64,000 bases of DNA from Seriola aureovittata (lineage: Eukaryota > Chordata > Actinopteri > Carangiformes > Carangidae), in the NCBI RefSeq assembly GCF_021018895.1, contig NC_079374.1:3145212-3209211 (forward strand). The letters run 5' to 3'. Both the position numbers and the translations under genes were made by a program. Below are positions 1 to 34,206 of the stretch, piece after piece (position 1 is the first letter of the stretch; each line of letters begins with the position of its first letter). The notes below the pieces were generated by a model. It did no database searches. It saw only the letters and a list, made by a program, of their open reading frames with translations, and was not told the DNA's origin.

Positions 1-22016
<22,016 letters not shown>

Positions 22017-24220
22017 AGACTGACAAACAGAGAGGAGAGGACAGAGAAAGCGAGGGAGGAGGAGGGGAGAAGAAACAAGAAAAAGAAAGAATCTACGATA
22101 CAGAAATGAGGAACTGGAAATGAACGGATGGAATACGGCTGCACAGAAACTGTATGAGACACAGATGTCTCCATAGGCACAGATTCACCAAGAAACCATG
22201 AGACTGAATGACTGTACATCGCCCAGACGACCAGACGGACTCCTTTTAGCGACAATCTCTGACAGACATCTGTGAAAACCTGATTTGTGGAGTGAATTAC
22301 CTCAGCGGCAGACAGCAGGTTTGCAGTGGTTGTGTAACTGTGAAACAGTTTTTCCAGAAATGTTTAAATAATTCACTCCAGACTTTCATTAGCAGATAAG
22401 ACGTTTGCTGCTCAGGCGTCCAAACTACAAACAGACACACAGACAAATCTCCTAATCAGCCAATCACCAGAAAAGACACTCCACGGAGGCGGGACTTCAT
22501 CAGCTTTCTGTCCCTGCGCCTCCTCTTTAAATACTGAGCACAGTCCCATCGAACATTCCTCCCTATATGCTGATTTATAGACTGGATCCTGGGGCCTTCT
22601 GAGACCTCTGCAATCCTAGAAATCCTCAGGACACACACTGATGTTGCTAATGCTGTTGGCTGCCTGAGAACATGGATAAACAAGACTTTCTGTTCATCGT
22701 TTCACAGCGGAAAAAAGGAAACAACCACCGACATCCCGTCCTCACCTCACCGTCACGCTCCAGAATCACTACCATTCCTATCAAGCACTTAACTGTTCAC
22801 ACAGACTCTGATCATTTTTGTGGGTGTGATGACCTCTGTCCGTCCGTCCGTCCCTCCGTCCCTCCTCTCGAGGTTTCGCAAAAACTGCGGGGTTTAAAAA
22901 AAAAATGACTCACGAGAGAGAGAGAGGAGCAGTGGACGGTCTGGCAGGAGGACAGTGGACTGACATCGAGAGGATGTGGCGTGGAGGGACACCCCAGGCT
23001 GTGTGCGCGCCCACGGCTCTGAGCCCTTCCTGGCAACATCCCGCGTACGTGTGGCGAGAAAAAAAAAAAAAAATGTCAAGAAAAGGAAGGACAGAGCGGA
23101 GATTCAGCAACCAAACAATCAGTCACTTTATGTGCGGTAGTCCACCCCTTCCACTCTCCCTCTCTCCTCTCTCCATCTCACTCTCCCCTCCTTTTCCTCT
23201 CTCTAATTGGTGCCCACAGTCTTGTGTTTCACCACACCTACCCGCACTTAAACTTCACCAACCCTATTTATTGCTATCTTTATCCATGATTATTATTATC
23301 ATTATTGTTATTATTGTTGTTATTATGGTTAGAATTGCTGTCATCGTGTGCTATTTTTAGTTTTTATTTCCATGGTTTTAAATATTGGTTTTCAGAACTG
23401 GGCGGTTGTTTGGGTAACAAGAGACATTAAGAGAAACTCTGCCCTGAAAGAAGAAGAGGACGAGAAGGAGACGAGAGTGAAAGAAAAGAAAAAAGAAGCA
23501 GTTACTGAGTGTTGTTGGGTTAAAAAAAAAAAAAAAAATTATATAAAAAAAAAAGTCCTGTCATGTATTATGCCAATTTTTTTATAGTTCTGTTTCCCAA
23601 AAATAGTAAATAAGATTTGTTGAAAAGAGAAATAGTTAAATAAGAAAGCGAAACTGAGCTTTTTTGCTGCAGTTGATGACAATCGACTTTTTTGAGCCAT
23701 TAAAGAAAAGTGGCAGGTTTGAGTCTGTTCCTCACTTTTAATGTCTGTAAATACCCGACATGGGATTAATTATTACTGGTATACTTTTATTTTTTATTTT
23801 GCCGAGTAACTTTAAGTGTTTGAGCCAGTTTGGAGTGACGGAAGAGTTTTTGTTTTTCTTCCTTTGGATAACTCAGTTTCATCGTTCCAGGCAAATTGAA
23901 TCACAAGAGTATTTAAGAAAAAAAAAGAAAAAAAAGAAATCTGTTTTTTTGTTGGATGTCTGGTGCAGTTGTGTTTAGGTATAAAAATCTGTTCAAAAAC
24001 AATATCTGAGAATGGATGGCGTGTTGTCTGACTGTCCTGATCAGCTGCTACACTCAAAACAGATGACTTGTCTTTCAGTTATGACTCCGATCACTCCGTA
24101 CGATAACGTTGTGCTTTTTGTTTTCTTTCTGTATGACAGGAATCAGGGTTCGACTCAAATGCAGTTCTAATGAAATCTTAATTCATCCAGTGTTGAAGTC
24201 AATTAAAATTTGTGAATTCA
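22017..24220 (+). other. satb2: probable satb2 3' UTR
   Basis: Sequence after the stop with no further coding signal and no recognised repeat family. Candidate polyadenylation signals are ATTAAA at 23699-23704, followed by GT/T-rich sequence, and ATTAAA at 24202-24207, followed by 'gtgtgatttttatttcactt'. Mammalian SATB2 has a 3' UTR of a few kb, so either end is plausible. (GTCC)n lies near 22838-22865 and A runs near 23060-23073 and 23521-23538. Confidence 0.45.
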
Positions 24221-24276
24221 AAGATCGTGTGATTTTTATTTCACTTTTATGGATCCTCACACTCACACACTTGGAC

Positions 24277-24280
<4 letters not shown>

Positions 24281-24313
<33 letters not shown>
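24281..24313 (+). repeat. (CA)n microsatellite
   Basis: Perfect (CA)n just beyond the probable satb2 3' end. Confidence 0.9.
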
Positions 24314-24315
<2 letters not shown>

Positions 24316-24635
24316 TTTGTGGCTGGGCCAAGTTGTCCTCCAAGCCAATCAATTAAAGGTCTGCTGTAAAGCCACAGGGGCTGGGGTTTCTAATAAGTGC
24401 GTGGGGAGTGACAGTAATTCACACAGGAACACAGCCAGCGCTCTCTCGCTCTCTCTCCTGTCCCACAAGATTAGAGCTGCTGGAAGCTGCACAGTCCCAC
24501 TTCACCCAGCAGACTTTAGAGAACAATGGAGCCTGTCCTGAGAACCAGTCCCACTCATGCTACTGTTTACTTTCCTCATTGTTTCAGACTCGGTGTATGA
24601 AGACATAATGTAGAAAATGGCCCTAATGAGCAGTG

Positions 24636-24990
24636 GCAGTGGTGGAAGAAGGATCCAGATCGTTTACAAAAGTAAAAGCACCAATACAACAAAGTAAATT
24701 CCTGGATTCAAAACCCTTCTTATGTAAAACTACACAGTTATAATCAGCTTCTGCTGGTTCTGCAGTAAAACCTGACCTGATATTTTATATAATCACACCT
24801 GTAAGACTGATCCAACAATGTGCGTTCGGCATTTCACTGTTGTAGTTGTTCAAGGATGTAGTGCATCCCAGTGGTTCCCAACGTAGGGGTCGGGCCCCTC
24901 CGATAAGTCACCAGATTAATCTGAGGGGTCGTGAGATGGTTCATGGATTTGTAAAGAAGAAAAAAATAAAGTTCTGATACATAAAATTTG
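24636..24990 (+). mobile_element. repeat A fragment followed by hAT-like fragment
   Basis: Starts GCAGTGGTGGAAGAAGGATC, the intact terminal sequence of repeat A, running to about 24840. At about 24868 begins CAGTGGTTCCCAACGTAGGG, the same hAT-type end as at 17219. Confidence 0.55.
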
Positions 24991-26100
24991 TACATATCTT
25001 CTAATTTTTGTGTATTTTGGTGGAAAGAAATTAAGCAATTTGCCAGTGATGTTCAATATTTTTATCATTGTCAAAAACTCCCATGAAAAGACCAAAACCA
25101 ACTACGTCTTGGTGCATCTCTCAATTCCTTCCCACCTCACTACCCTGTCTGTGGCTCTCAGCCAAAAGCCCATTGGTTCCTACTGGGAGCTTGAATCTTA
25201 AAAGAACAGGTCACAGAGTTAAACGTTAATGAGAACAGTAGACCATTTTCAGCCATGGATTCGGTGCAGTAGTGAGCAGGACAGTCTATATCAGATTGAC
25301 TCATAATAAACTACACTGTGCGTTTTTAACAGTTTTAGGTCACGTGTATGTTTTTCTTCCTTTTTTAATCCTAAATAATTTTCTGAAACACTCAAAGGTT
25401 ACTCAAACAGGAGGAAGTAGTGCATTTGCTCAGCTGCAGATTTGGTGCATCAGCAGGGCAGATTTGAAATAAACTACAGTGCCCACATTCTTTGTGATTA
25501 ATGTGACCTTCTGCAAAGGTGCGACTCATTTCTGTGTTTTTAGTTGATTTTGAGGCTCTGAGGAGACGTATATCTGATGTTAGTGGGATCAATTCTTTGT
25601 TAGTTTTGGTCTTTTCATTGTACTTGCTGACGATAAGAAAAACATAAATGAGACGTGTCCTGTAAACATGACTCATGGAGCTGCGGTTTCAAGCAGCTAA
25701 GATGAGAAAAATAAATAAATAAATAAAAAAGTTCTGTGTCTGTGATGAGAAAAGAATTAGCAGAAAAAAAACTCTGTCATCTTGTGGTTGTTTTTTTTCC
25801 TTTGTCATCATTAGTCATCGATTAATGAAACACAGCTATTAGCTCAGAGAGAGGAGCCCGGGGAGACTGGTGACTACATGTTTTGGCTGAACACTGACAC
25901 TAAGCAGCAGTAAACAAGTCTAACAACAGGACTACGAAAGGCCGACCTCTACCCTGACATGTTGTGTTTTGTGAAACTAGCCCTCTGCAGTGTATTCTGG
26001 GTAAAAAATAACTATTTTGGACCGACTGACCAACCAACCAGAGAGCGATGCGGCAGATTTCTGTCTCGTTTCTCTCTCCTCAGCTGGCAGGAAGTTTTAT
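24991..26100 (+). other. intergenic, no recognised gene
   Basis: AT-rich sequence, no coding signal. A short repeat-free stretch at 25800-25870 ('catcattagtcatcgattaa', 'cagctattagctcagagaga') has CNE-like character. Confidence 0.4.
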
Positions 26101-26104
26101 TCAT

Positions 26105-26245
26105 TTTTATTACACAACTCTGAGTTCAGAGATGCCCTGGAATTACAGCATTTATTAGGCAGAAAATCCAAAGCCAGTATATTTTTATGACCTGTCCAAC
26201 TTGCGTTATGAAGCAATATAAAAGCACAGCGCCGGCGTACATTCG
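26105..26245. promoter_or_regulatory. CNE-like element 3' of satb2
   Basis: Repeat-free sequence with 'gaattacagcatttattagg', 'ccagtatatttttatgacct' and 'gcaatataaaagcacagcgc'. Balanced composition, no open frame of note. In mammals the region 3' of SATB2 holds long-range enhancers; assignment here is by character and position only. Confidence 0.35.
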
Positions 26246-26941
26246 AACAGCAGGATGGCGCAGCGGGGGGGGGCAAAAGGCTCTGGAGAAACAACGCAAA
26301 AAAAACAAAAGCTGAACCCGCCTCAACTTTTTGCTGCAGCACAACATGATGTCATCGAGCAAGGCTCCGTAGGCCAATCAAATACATGCGAGCGCACATT
26401 CCTGGTGGATTACTTTGCCGTGTGAACACTGTGTTTTGACCGTTTACCTCGTGATTGTTGCAACGAAAGATAAAATAATTGCCTCTGTGAAAACTTTCCA
26501 CATCCTCTCTGAGTATCAAAAACTGTTGTGCAGAGTTTGGGTGTCTGATAAACCTTTAACCACATAAATCTGTTGCTCCAAATACACTGTCTGTATTATA
26601 TTTCCTGTCTCACTCCTTAAACAACACGCTCCCATCATCACAGCGCTGTTGGTCCGAATCATGAGGCCACTCAAAATACAGAATATTTGGCTTCGGAGGG
26701 GAATGTGGTTTATCTGTCTTGGCAAAAAAAAAAAAAAGTTTTTTTCTTTTAATTGGCGCCTTTAAGAAACTACAGAGACACAAGTGAATCAGGTCGAGAT
26801 GAATCTCAAATCTTAAACAGACAGAGAGAGAGGATGTGAGATCGCCTCGTCAATCAGGAACCATGTGGCATCGCTGAAATCAACTTCAGTAAATGAGTAA
26901 AATAAAATAGCTCCTCTGACAGGGTACCTCACTACAATCAG

Positions 26942-26942
<1 letters not shown>

Positions 26943-26987
<45 letters not shown>

Positions 26988-27077
26988 ACTTCAACTGCCT
27001 CTGTAATGACTTTCAACTCTGATGAGGTGTGGCAGGGCAGAACAATCTTGGTGTTTAACCTGCCACTACGGGTCAAG

Positions 27078-27139
<62 letters not shown>
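26943..27139 (+). repeat. (CA)n and (TG)n pair
   Basis: (CA)n 26943-26986 and (TG)n 27082-27139 about 95 bases apart, so complementary strands could pair as a long imperfect hairpin. Confidence 0.9.
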
Positions 27140-27145
<6 letters not shown>

Positions 27146-27399
27146 CAGTCTGTTGGACTCCCTCAGTAAACAATAGAGCCTAAGTGTAGGTGATGAGCTG
27201 GAGGGTCGGGGTCTTCCTGCACAAGCGTTTTCCACTCAGCTTGTCTTTCCTGCCTGAAGACAATCAGCTCAAGCTGCGACTCTGCCACTGTGGGATAATT
27301 ATCCCTGCTGAGAAACACCGATGCTTCTCTGTGCTTCCCTTCAGAACAGCCCGTCTGCCTGTCTCCCTGCTGTATGCTTCTGCAGGCTAACAAGGCTAG

Positions 27400-27870
27400 A
27401 ACTGTGCTGACCAAGCTGCCAGAGGAATGAAAGAACTAGAATTACCACCTCTCGTCTGCAAGTGCCTCCGCCACTCAGACTAGTTTCCCTATTGATCCAG
27501 AGTCATATAAAATATGAACCACCAACCATTTGTCGTAATTGCTGTGTGAAGTCTTGAGTAAGGTCACACTGACCTTGACCTTTGAAGTCTAATTAGTTCA
27601 TCCTTCACTCCAAGTGAACATTTTTGCTAAATTTGAAGGGATTCCCTTGAGGAGATCACAAGGCCAAACTCATGTTTTGTGAGGTCACCATGACCTTGAC
27701 CTTTGACCTTTAGCCACAAAAATGTTATCAGTTCATCCTCGAGTCCTGGTGAATGTTTGTGCTGAATTTGAAGACGTTCCGTCAAGGTGTTACTGAGATA
27801 TCGTGTCCACGAGAATGAGACAGACATATGCACGTACGTATGGACAACCCCACATTACGCCTCTGGCTCT
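27400..27870 (+). mobile_element. interspersed repeat D with duplicated palindromic hormone-response-like sites
   Basis: Contains AGGTCACACTGACCTTGACC from 27561 and AGGTCACCATGACCTTGACC from 27682. Each unit is followed by 'ttagttcatcctt...' or 'atcagttcatcctcgagtcc' and 'aattgaagg'-type sequence, showing an internal duplication of about 120 bases. It ends with 'gatatcgtgtccacgagaat' and a Cys/Gly-free non-coding tail. A related copy lies at 44030-44280. I recognise the family from fish genomes; its class is unknown to me. Confidence 0.6.
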
Positions 27871-27879
27871 GACTGTCTC

Positions 27880-28465
27880 CGGAGCGCAGGCGTGAAGATG
27901 AAAATAATTAATCGATGCTTCTTGAAACAGAGAGCAGGTGCTCACGTTCTCCTCGCCACTCATCTCCCTGGTGCAGTGGATATTTTCATGAGCCAGCGAA
28001 AAGAGAGCTGTCATCTATTTCTTCTCGGCATGAATCATTCTTCTGAGAGTTTATGTTTCGCCGTCCAAGTTAACCTTGGAATGACTCGTTTCATGATGTT
28101 CAAAGGCTTCCAGACGATTTCAGAGCGCCTTGTCTTTTGAACAATGTTGTGCATTGTGTATAAACTTGAACAGGGCTTGGCTTGAGGGAGCAGAGAGGAG
28201 GGAGGCGGGGGGGCAGGCTGGGCTGAGTCAACTACGTGGCCACAGGAACCAAATATTGCTTCATTTGTACATGTATGCAATCAAAGAAAACCAGGAATGG
28301 AAAAAATACAACCCAAGAGGCTGTTTTGGGTGGAATTTACTGGAAATTGTGGATGACAATGCAGCTTCCTGTGTTTATATAGTAAAAGAATATGCTTTTA
28401 AAAGCACTATTACTAAAGAAGAGTGCGATGGTTGTTCCAGGAAATTAACAAATAAACTCTGACAA
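27880..28465. promoter_or_regulatory. CNE-like block with SOX-type palindrome
   Basis: Repeat-free: 'gaaaataattaatcgatgct', 'ccgtccaagttaaccttgga', 'catgatgttcaaaggcttcc', then AACAATG-TTGTG-CATTGTG at 28140-28158, followed by 'gtacatgtatgcaatcaaag' and 'gcttcctgtgtttatatagt'. No protein recognised although short frames are open. CNE-like by character; conservation untested. Confidence 0.4.
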
Positions 28466-28469
28466 GGCG

Positions 28470-28870
28470 CAGCCCGGCCAGCTCGCAACAGTCAATCTGC
28501 TGAGTTTTCATTTAGACGGCCCGAACTAATCAGCCTCAAACTTAGTAAAAAAGGAAAACATTATGCAAGATAAAGCTAATAAGTGGCCAACAACTCAATC
28601 TGAACGATGATTTTATTCAAACCTGCCAATTCCTCTGCAAGCACGCTGCAGCTGAAATCGTATTACTAAAGGAGGCCGCGATCTGGGAAATTAAACTAAA
28701 CTTAAACTCTATCAGACTGTCGCCGAGCCCTCCTCCAAACCGATAAACACTCAGCCGCACATTTTCCTCTTAATGGTCCAAACTCATCAGTCGAACACCC
28801 ACCGACAAATATTATGCAACAACAACCTAATCTGAATGGAAATGCTCTTCTCACCAACATAATCTTTTTT
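28470..28870. promoter_or_regulatory. CNE-like block with duplicated module
   Basis: Two related segments: 28517-28610 ('cccgaactaatcagcctcaa', ATTATGCAA at 28560-28568, 'caactcaatctgaacgatga') and 28773-28850 ('ccaaactcatcagtcgaaca', ATTATGCAA at 28811-28819, 'caacctaatctgaatggaaa'). Between them lies 'gaaatcgtattactaaagga'. No coding signal. Confidence 0.4.
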
Positions 28871-29139
28871 TGCCTCCGAACAAAACTGAATGTCCAGACG
28901 AAGAAGTTATTTCCTCACACTGATGACATTTGTTCCAGTAATAATATCTGTGGACTCCTTCAGACGACGCTTACTAAAATGCATATTACATCTTTAAATG
29001 ACTTACGGGAATATCAGAATCGTTTCTCTCTCTCTCTCACCCGGCTTTCTCACCCCCCCCCCCCCATTACACTGCGACACACAGCCTCTCCGCTCTGCAG
29101 CTTTGTGGTAAGCACCTCTGGTTTTCATTCAGTACCACC

Positions 29140-29294
29140 CATCCCCTTTTCCTTCCACCTCATCCCTAAATCTCCTAATTCAACTCATTATTCGCTCAAT
29201 TGGTGGGCTTTAACCCCTCCCGCCTCGGGTCCTATAGAGCTGGTAGTCATTAGCAGGCAGGATTTGTGAAAGAGCGGAGCAGGGCCCAAACTCC

Positions 29295-29330
<36 letters not shown>

Positions 29331-29420
29331 TACACACATGCACACACACATGCACACACACACTTACATGCAGTGTCATAAAGCGCCTGAAGAGCCTGCG
29401 GGGTGTCGCTGCAGTTAAAC
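29140..29420. promoter_or_regulatory. CNE-like element followed by (CT)n/(CA)n
   Basis: 29140-29275: 'tctcctaattcaactcatta', 'ttcgctcaattggtgggctt', 'ggtagtcattagcaggcagg'. A (CT)n(CA)n tract covers about 29291-29361. Confidence 0.35.
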
Positions 29421-29424
29421 ACAT

Positions 29425-30585
29425 ATCAGCCTCCCAGTGTTAAACAGCGGCTCTGTCAGAAGTTGGATGGGAGTCAGGTCTGCTCGGTCGGGACAGACAG
29501 ACAGTAACGCACGCGGCAAAGACCACCCAGAGGTTCTGTGGTTCTCAGAGATGCTAGCTGCATCTGTGCGCGCTGAGCATCCGCCTGCGTGGTGGATTCT
29601 GGGAAGTCTCAGGGGGAAACTGAGGACCATAATTTGACCTCTGTTTGAAAGAGTTAAAAAAAAAACATAACCTTTGCTTTACATACACTGGAAGATGTAG
29701 AAAAGACTCTTAAAAGTCTGACACATCTAGGTTTTAGAGTCTTTAATCTCACTCTAGTAGATTTTGTAAAGACTGCGGATCTTCCACGAACACTATTTGC
29801 AAAACTACGACTAGATTCCTTTGAGATTATTTCCCATCATGCTCCAGGTGGTATTTTTTAATTATTATTATTATTATTATTATACGACTCAACACAACAA
29901 TTTGGCCCTTCAATGATCATGTTTGGACTTCTTATTTATGATTTCCTGTTTTATTTTGAAATTGTGTCCTTGTGTCCTATTACCCTTTCCTCCCTCATGT
30001 ATTTAATGCCGACTCACATTCACATTGCTCAGTATCAGCTTGGTTCGCTGCTTCCTGTTTGGTGCTGGAGTCGAGACTAAAACTCTTCGATAATATTAAA
30101 CATGTTTGATTTTATCGAAACGTCAAGACAAAAACAAAAGCTCAGACCACCGATGATCGGGAGCGCGCCGCATCTCTACCATAACCTTTATGTCACTCCC
30201 ATGTCTTACAGTCGAAAACCCAAATATATTCAGTTTATAATTATAAAGAAAAGATTATTTACATGTAGAGAAAATTATATAGAGGGATTCTCTCAAGCTG
30301 GAAAACAAAAATCCACAGAAGTATGAGGAAGCCCATCAGATGCCGTGTCGGACCCTGCACTCACAACTTTCATAGCAGCAGCATCTAATCCTTAGAGCCA
30401 TTAAAGCAACGTAAACTAAACTCTCAGCTCTCAGCTTGACGACATGTGAAACTCAGATGTCTGAGGTGTGTTTGTCTCTTCTCTAAGAACGTAATAAACT
30501 TTCACACGTTTCTTTTTGGCCTGTGACTGTTTGTTTGTTTGTGTGTGTACGAGGGCGAGAGAGATTGACAGGTGTCTCGATACCC
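29425..30585 (+). other. intergenic, no recognised gene
   Basis: Contains an (ATT)n tract near 29861-29882. No coding or clear repeat signal otherwise. Confidence 0.4.
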
Positions 30586-30589
30586 AGGG

Positions 30590-30720
30590 CCCCTCAGACA
30601 GCTGTGAGGGCACCACTGCAGGGTATTAGGCCTGATAGAGGGATGATTAGAGAACATTAGAGGTGAAGGGGGGAGAGGGGGCACAGCTGTTGCTGCTAAC
30701 TATTATTACCCACAATGCCG
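30590..30720. promoter_or_regulatory. possible CNE
   Basis: 'ggtattaggcctgatagagg', 'gatgattagagaacattaga'. Repeat-free, three TTAG-type cores in a short span. Confidence 0.28.
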
Positions 30721-31239
30721 CAGCAGAGGGGAGGCTCTCTGTGGAGTGGGCTCACACACCTGTGGCCTCCCGCTGTATTCAGCAGAGATGTGTAGATGCA
30801 CGATCAGTCTGTGCGGGTCAGGGACATACTACCTGGTATCAAAGACGAGGATTTTCTCGTGTTATTATTCTTATTTTCTCGCATTTTTCCTTGTTCAACG
30901 GTTTTGTCATCGTGCATTTAGTCCACATCAGAGTTCACCACACATAACCCAATAATGTCCTCTTGACTGGAACAAGTGATGAAGGCAGGAAGTGCGGATG
31001 TGGGGGGACACTACTGTGACTTTTCATGGAGAGATCTCCCGCGGGAGCTCTGCCATGGCGCCTCAGAGCGGCGGGGGCAGCTGGTGATTCTTGTGGCGCG
31101 GCAACACTGTACGTCAACGCTAATGCACCGAAGAAACAGAAGGCAGCAGTGGTAGTCACTCGAGGGGCAACATGGAAACAAAAAGTAAACAACAGCAGAC
31201 ATTCAATTAGCCAAATGTTAGGGCGAGATTAACGACTGC

Positions 31240-31800
31240 TTGTCAAGACTCAGCCTTTCATCGGCTCCTCGGCGAATATGGTTTGTGACATTTCGAGCTG
31301 ATCAGAATACTTTCAGATGTTGCTTTGGGAGTTCGACTGGAAACCGCAGTTGTGTTTGTTTGATTGGACATGTGTGTTTCAGGGAGCGGATTAATTTGGG
31401 ATGAAGCGTCGCCCGAGTCCACTGACAACTCGAAGTTTCATCTGTGAAATGTTGAACGCAGCGTGAATTAAAAACAGCGCGGGTCGCTCGGGGTCAGATT
31501 TGTCTCATCCAATCTGGGTCTTTGTCAGGCGAGATCTTCAATACGAGAAGGCAAACAGCTGCTGTGATTAAAAATAAATCGCACTCAGCATTTCTCTAAA
31601 CCCTGGAATAACTAATCTGGACTGGGACATGAAATATACATGAGGGCAAATGTAATGATTTCATCCATCAAAGGATTTCTTTAAACACTTTAAACCAAAG
31701 TCTTGTCTCGGATACACGCGGAGAGAGAGCGGATTGTTCCGCAGCCTCCGAGCAATGATGAAGACAATATTAGTTTAAGGAATCACCTGGGGAAGAAGTC
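31240..31800. promoter_or_regulatory. possible CNE block
   Basis: Repeat-free GC-balanced sequence including 'gcggattaatttgggatgaa', 'tgtgattaaaaataaatcgc', 'gcaaatgtaatgatttcatc' and 'caatattagtttaaggaatc'. No coding signal. Confidence 0.3.
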
Positions 31801-31889
31801 ACTCAGTGTTTATTTGTGGTTGTTATGGCGATAGCTCAACTACATTTTCCATTCGTTAAACCAAAAGCCAGGAATTACCTGACACTAAT

Positions 31890-32115
31890 CTTGCATTTTT
31901 AGTTAATCTGTTGATTATTTAATATTCTTCTATTAAATTGTTGTATTTGTAAAATGCCAAATAGTCAAAAATGCCTGTTAAAATTTTCAAATGTTTCGTT
32001 TTCTCAAATTCTTTCAGTTTATCATCAAATGTGACAAATAAAGAATCAAATCTCCACACTTGAGAAGGTAGAAACAGCAAATATTGGACTTTTTTCATTG
32101 GAAAAAGAGAAACTG
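31890..32115 (+). repeat. interspersed repeat B (CGATTA family) fragment
   Basis: 'ttaatctgttgattatttaa', 'ccaaatagtcaaaaatgcct', 'atcatcaaatgtgacaaata' match the internal order of the 14.9-kb copy. Confidence 0.5.
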
Positions 32116-33054
32116 AGCAGCGTGTTGTCCCATAATGAGGTTGGTTTCATTAAAGTTAAATAGAAAATCCACCATTAGAAGGTCATTAAAGGCCGAACCA
32201 AACTTGTCGCTGATTGGTCCGGCTGTGCCTGCATCATTGGTGGGAGGTGATCTGTTACTAGAACTGATTGTTCTGTTCAAGCACAGTATCGAACAGGGAA
32301 CATCAGGGGCCATGAGATGAGCCTTCAGTTCCCCCCAACAGCCTGCACCTCTGCCCCGGGCACTGCCCACATTCCCCCTCAGGTGGTGATGGGAGGGTGG
32401 GCAGAGGGGGAGGGCAGGTGTGTGTAGGACGGAGCAGCCCCGGGCCATCCCCGGGTGCCGGCCTCTGCCTCGCCCAGCGCTGATGCTTCCTGACAGAGAC
32501 GCTGGAACAACTGCAGCGATGAGAATAGCAAAGCAGACCTGGTGAGCAGAGACCGCTGCTAAACCAACAAACCTCCCTCAAAGTCAAGTCAGCCCCCGGT
32601 TTGGGTGAGTCAGAGAAGCAAATACAGCGATACCTGTGTAACTGTAGTGCCGACGCAGAAATATCGGAAATGTGTGTTTAGAGTAAATATCACAGGAAGT
32701 TAAAGAGTCGTAGTGACTGAGTGTGTTCACAACTTTCTCCATCTGCCCCCAGGAAAATCAATGATGCAGCTTTAGTACTTGAGTTACAACTTAATCTTGA
32801 GCTAAGATTGATCATATTTCATTTATTAATCAAAGTTGGATCGATTGTTTATCAACATGAGTTTGCATATATAAACAGTATATATATCTTTTTCTATACA
32901 GAAAACCAATGAACACATTAAACAACAGTCTGGGAACCAATATCCTGTAACTTAACTAAAACATTTTAATAAAGCAAACTTTAATGCCTTAAAGCCCCTG
33001 ACTCAGATTTATGTTCACCAGAATTTACTGTTAATGATCTGGATGTTGTATAAG

Positions 33055-33420
33055 GTTGTTTTCACAACTGCGCTCTCGAGTCCGGTCAAACCGAACCCTG
33101 GTTTATTTCTCCCTCTCGGTACGATTCGTTTGGGTAATCGACTCTAGAATCGGGTCTAGACCAAAACAATCGCACCAAGACCCGTTCGAGGAGGTGCAGT
33201 TTGGTGCGAAAGAGTTCTGAACTTGATCCGACCCAACGAGCAGGTGAACTCACAAGTTTAAGCTCGACGGCTCCTGTAACCTTCTTCCTGTGTTTACTTT
33301 CCTGCTCCAGCCAGACAATCTGACCAATCAGAGGAGGGAACGTTCTCACCTGGTTTGTAATGATGCATTTTGGTTCACTTGAATTATCCTCTGTGTGAAA
33401 CCAAACCAGGAAAACCAAGG
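33055..33420 (+). repeat. probable MITE-like interspersed repeat
   Basis: 'gttgttttcacaactgcgct' and 'ggtcaaaccgaaccctggtt' at the left, 'gtgtgaaaccaaaccaggaa' at the right. The compositional style (GTTTTCACA...GTGTGAAA ends) resembles a dispersed fish DNA element with inverted ends. No coding capacity. Confidence 0.45.
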
Positions 33421-33594
33421 GGAAAAAATACTACAAGTTTACCAACTCATCAACTGAATCGGACGGGAGCCAAGCGAACGCCCTAAATTAAAAAACCTCA
33501 CTGACACGTCTCACCTGTTCTTCTAATTTCATGACTTTACATCAAGTGGCCAAACATGACGAGCAGCGGCAGCAGCTGTCAGTCAGTAACTGGC

Positions 33595-33700
33595 CTCTTG
33601 TGTGGATGTAGGTGGTGGATTCTCATTAGGCATTAACTGCATCAGTAGCCTATTGAGCAGCATGTCCTGCTTGAATGGACATCTGTCACTTATTCTCTCT
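33595..33700. promoter_or_regulatory. CNE-like element
   Basis: 'ggtggattctcattaggcat', 'taactgcatcagtagcctat', 'cctgcttgaatggacatctg'. Repeat-free; conservation untested. Confidence 0.35.
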
Positions 33701-34133
33701 GTCTGTTTATCTTAATACGTCCAAACGATCTTCCTGTAGATCGGCAGAGCGTCGGGGTCCTTCCACCTCTGCTTTCCAGCCGTTCATTCAGAACAAAGAC
33801 AAACAAGAATCATTCAAATATTTACTACTGTGAAAATAAGTAATGAGCACAGTGTGTGCATTAATGTCACCATGTGTGTCAGAGTGTGTGTGTGTGTGCA
33901 TGTGCTTGTTAATAAACTAAAATCGGGACGAGCACGCAGCTTCTATATTGCATGTGTCCTCCTCCCTGAGAAATCATCGTTCAGAACTTATCACATATTT
34001 TACTGAAGCAACACACTCACACACACTTGCAGACATTAACATGGGCACACAGTGTATTCAATATTCATCACCACAAGCTGTCACATAATGGGCTCCTTCC
34101 GCTGAAATAGTTAAACAGCTGACAGAGCAGTAG

Positions 34134-34139
<6 letters not shown>

Positions 34140-34205
<66 letters not shown>
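34140..34205 (+). repeat. (CA)n microsatellite, 66 bases
   Basis: Perfect (CA)n. Confidence 0.95.
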
Positions 34206-34206
<1 letters not shown>

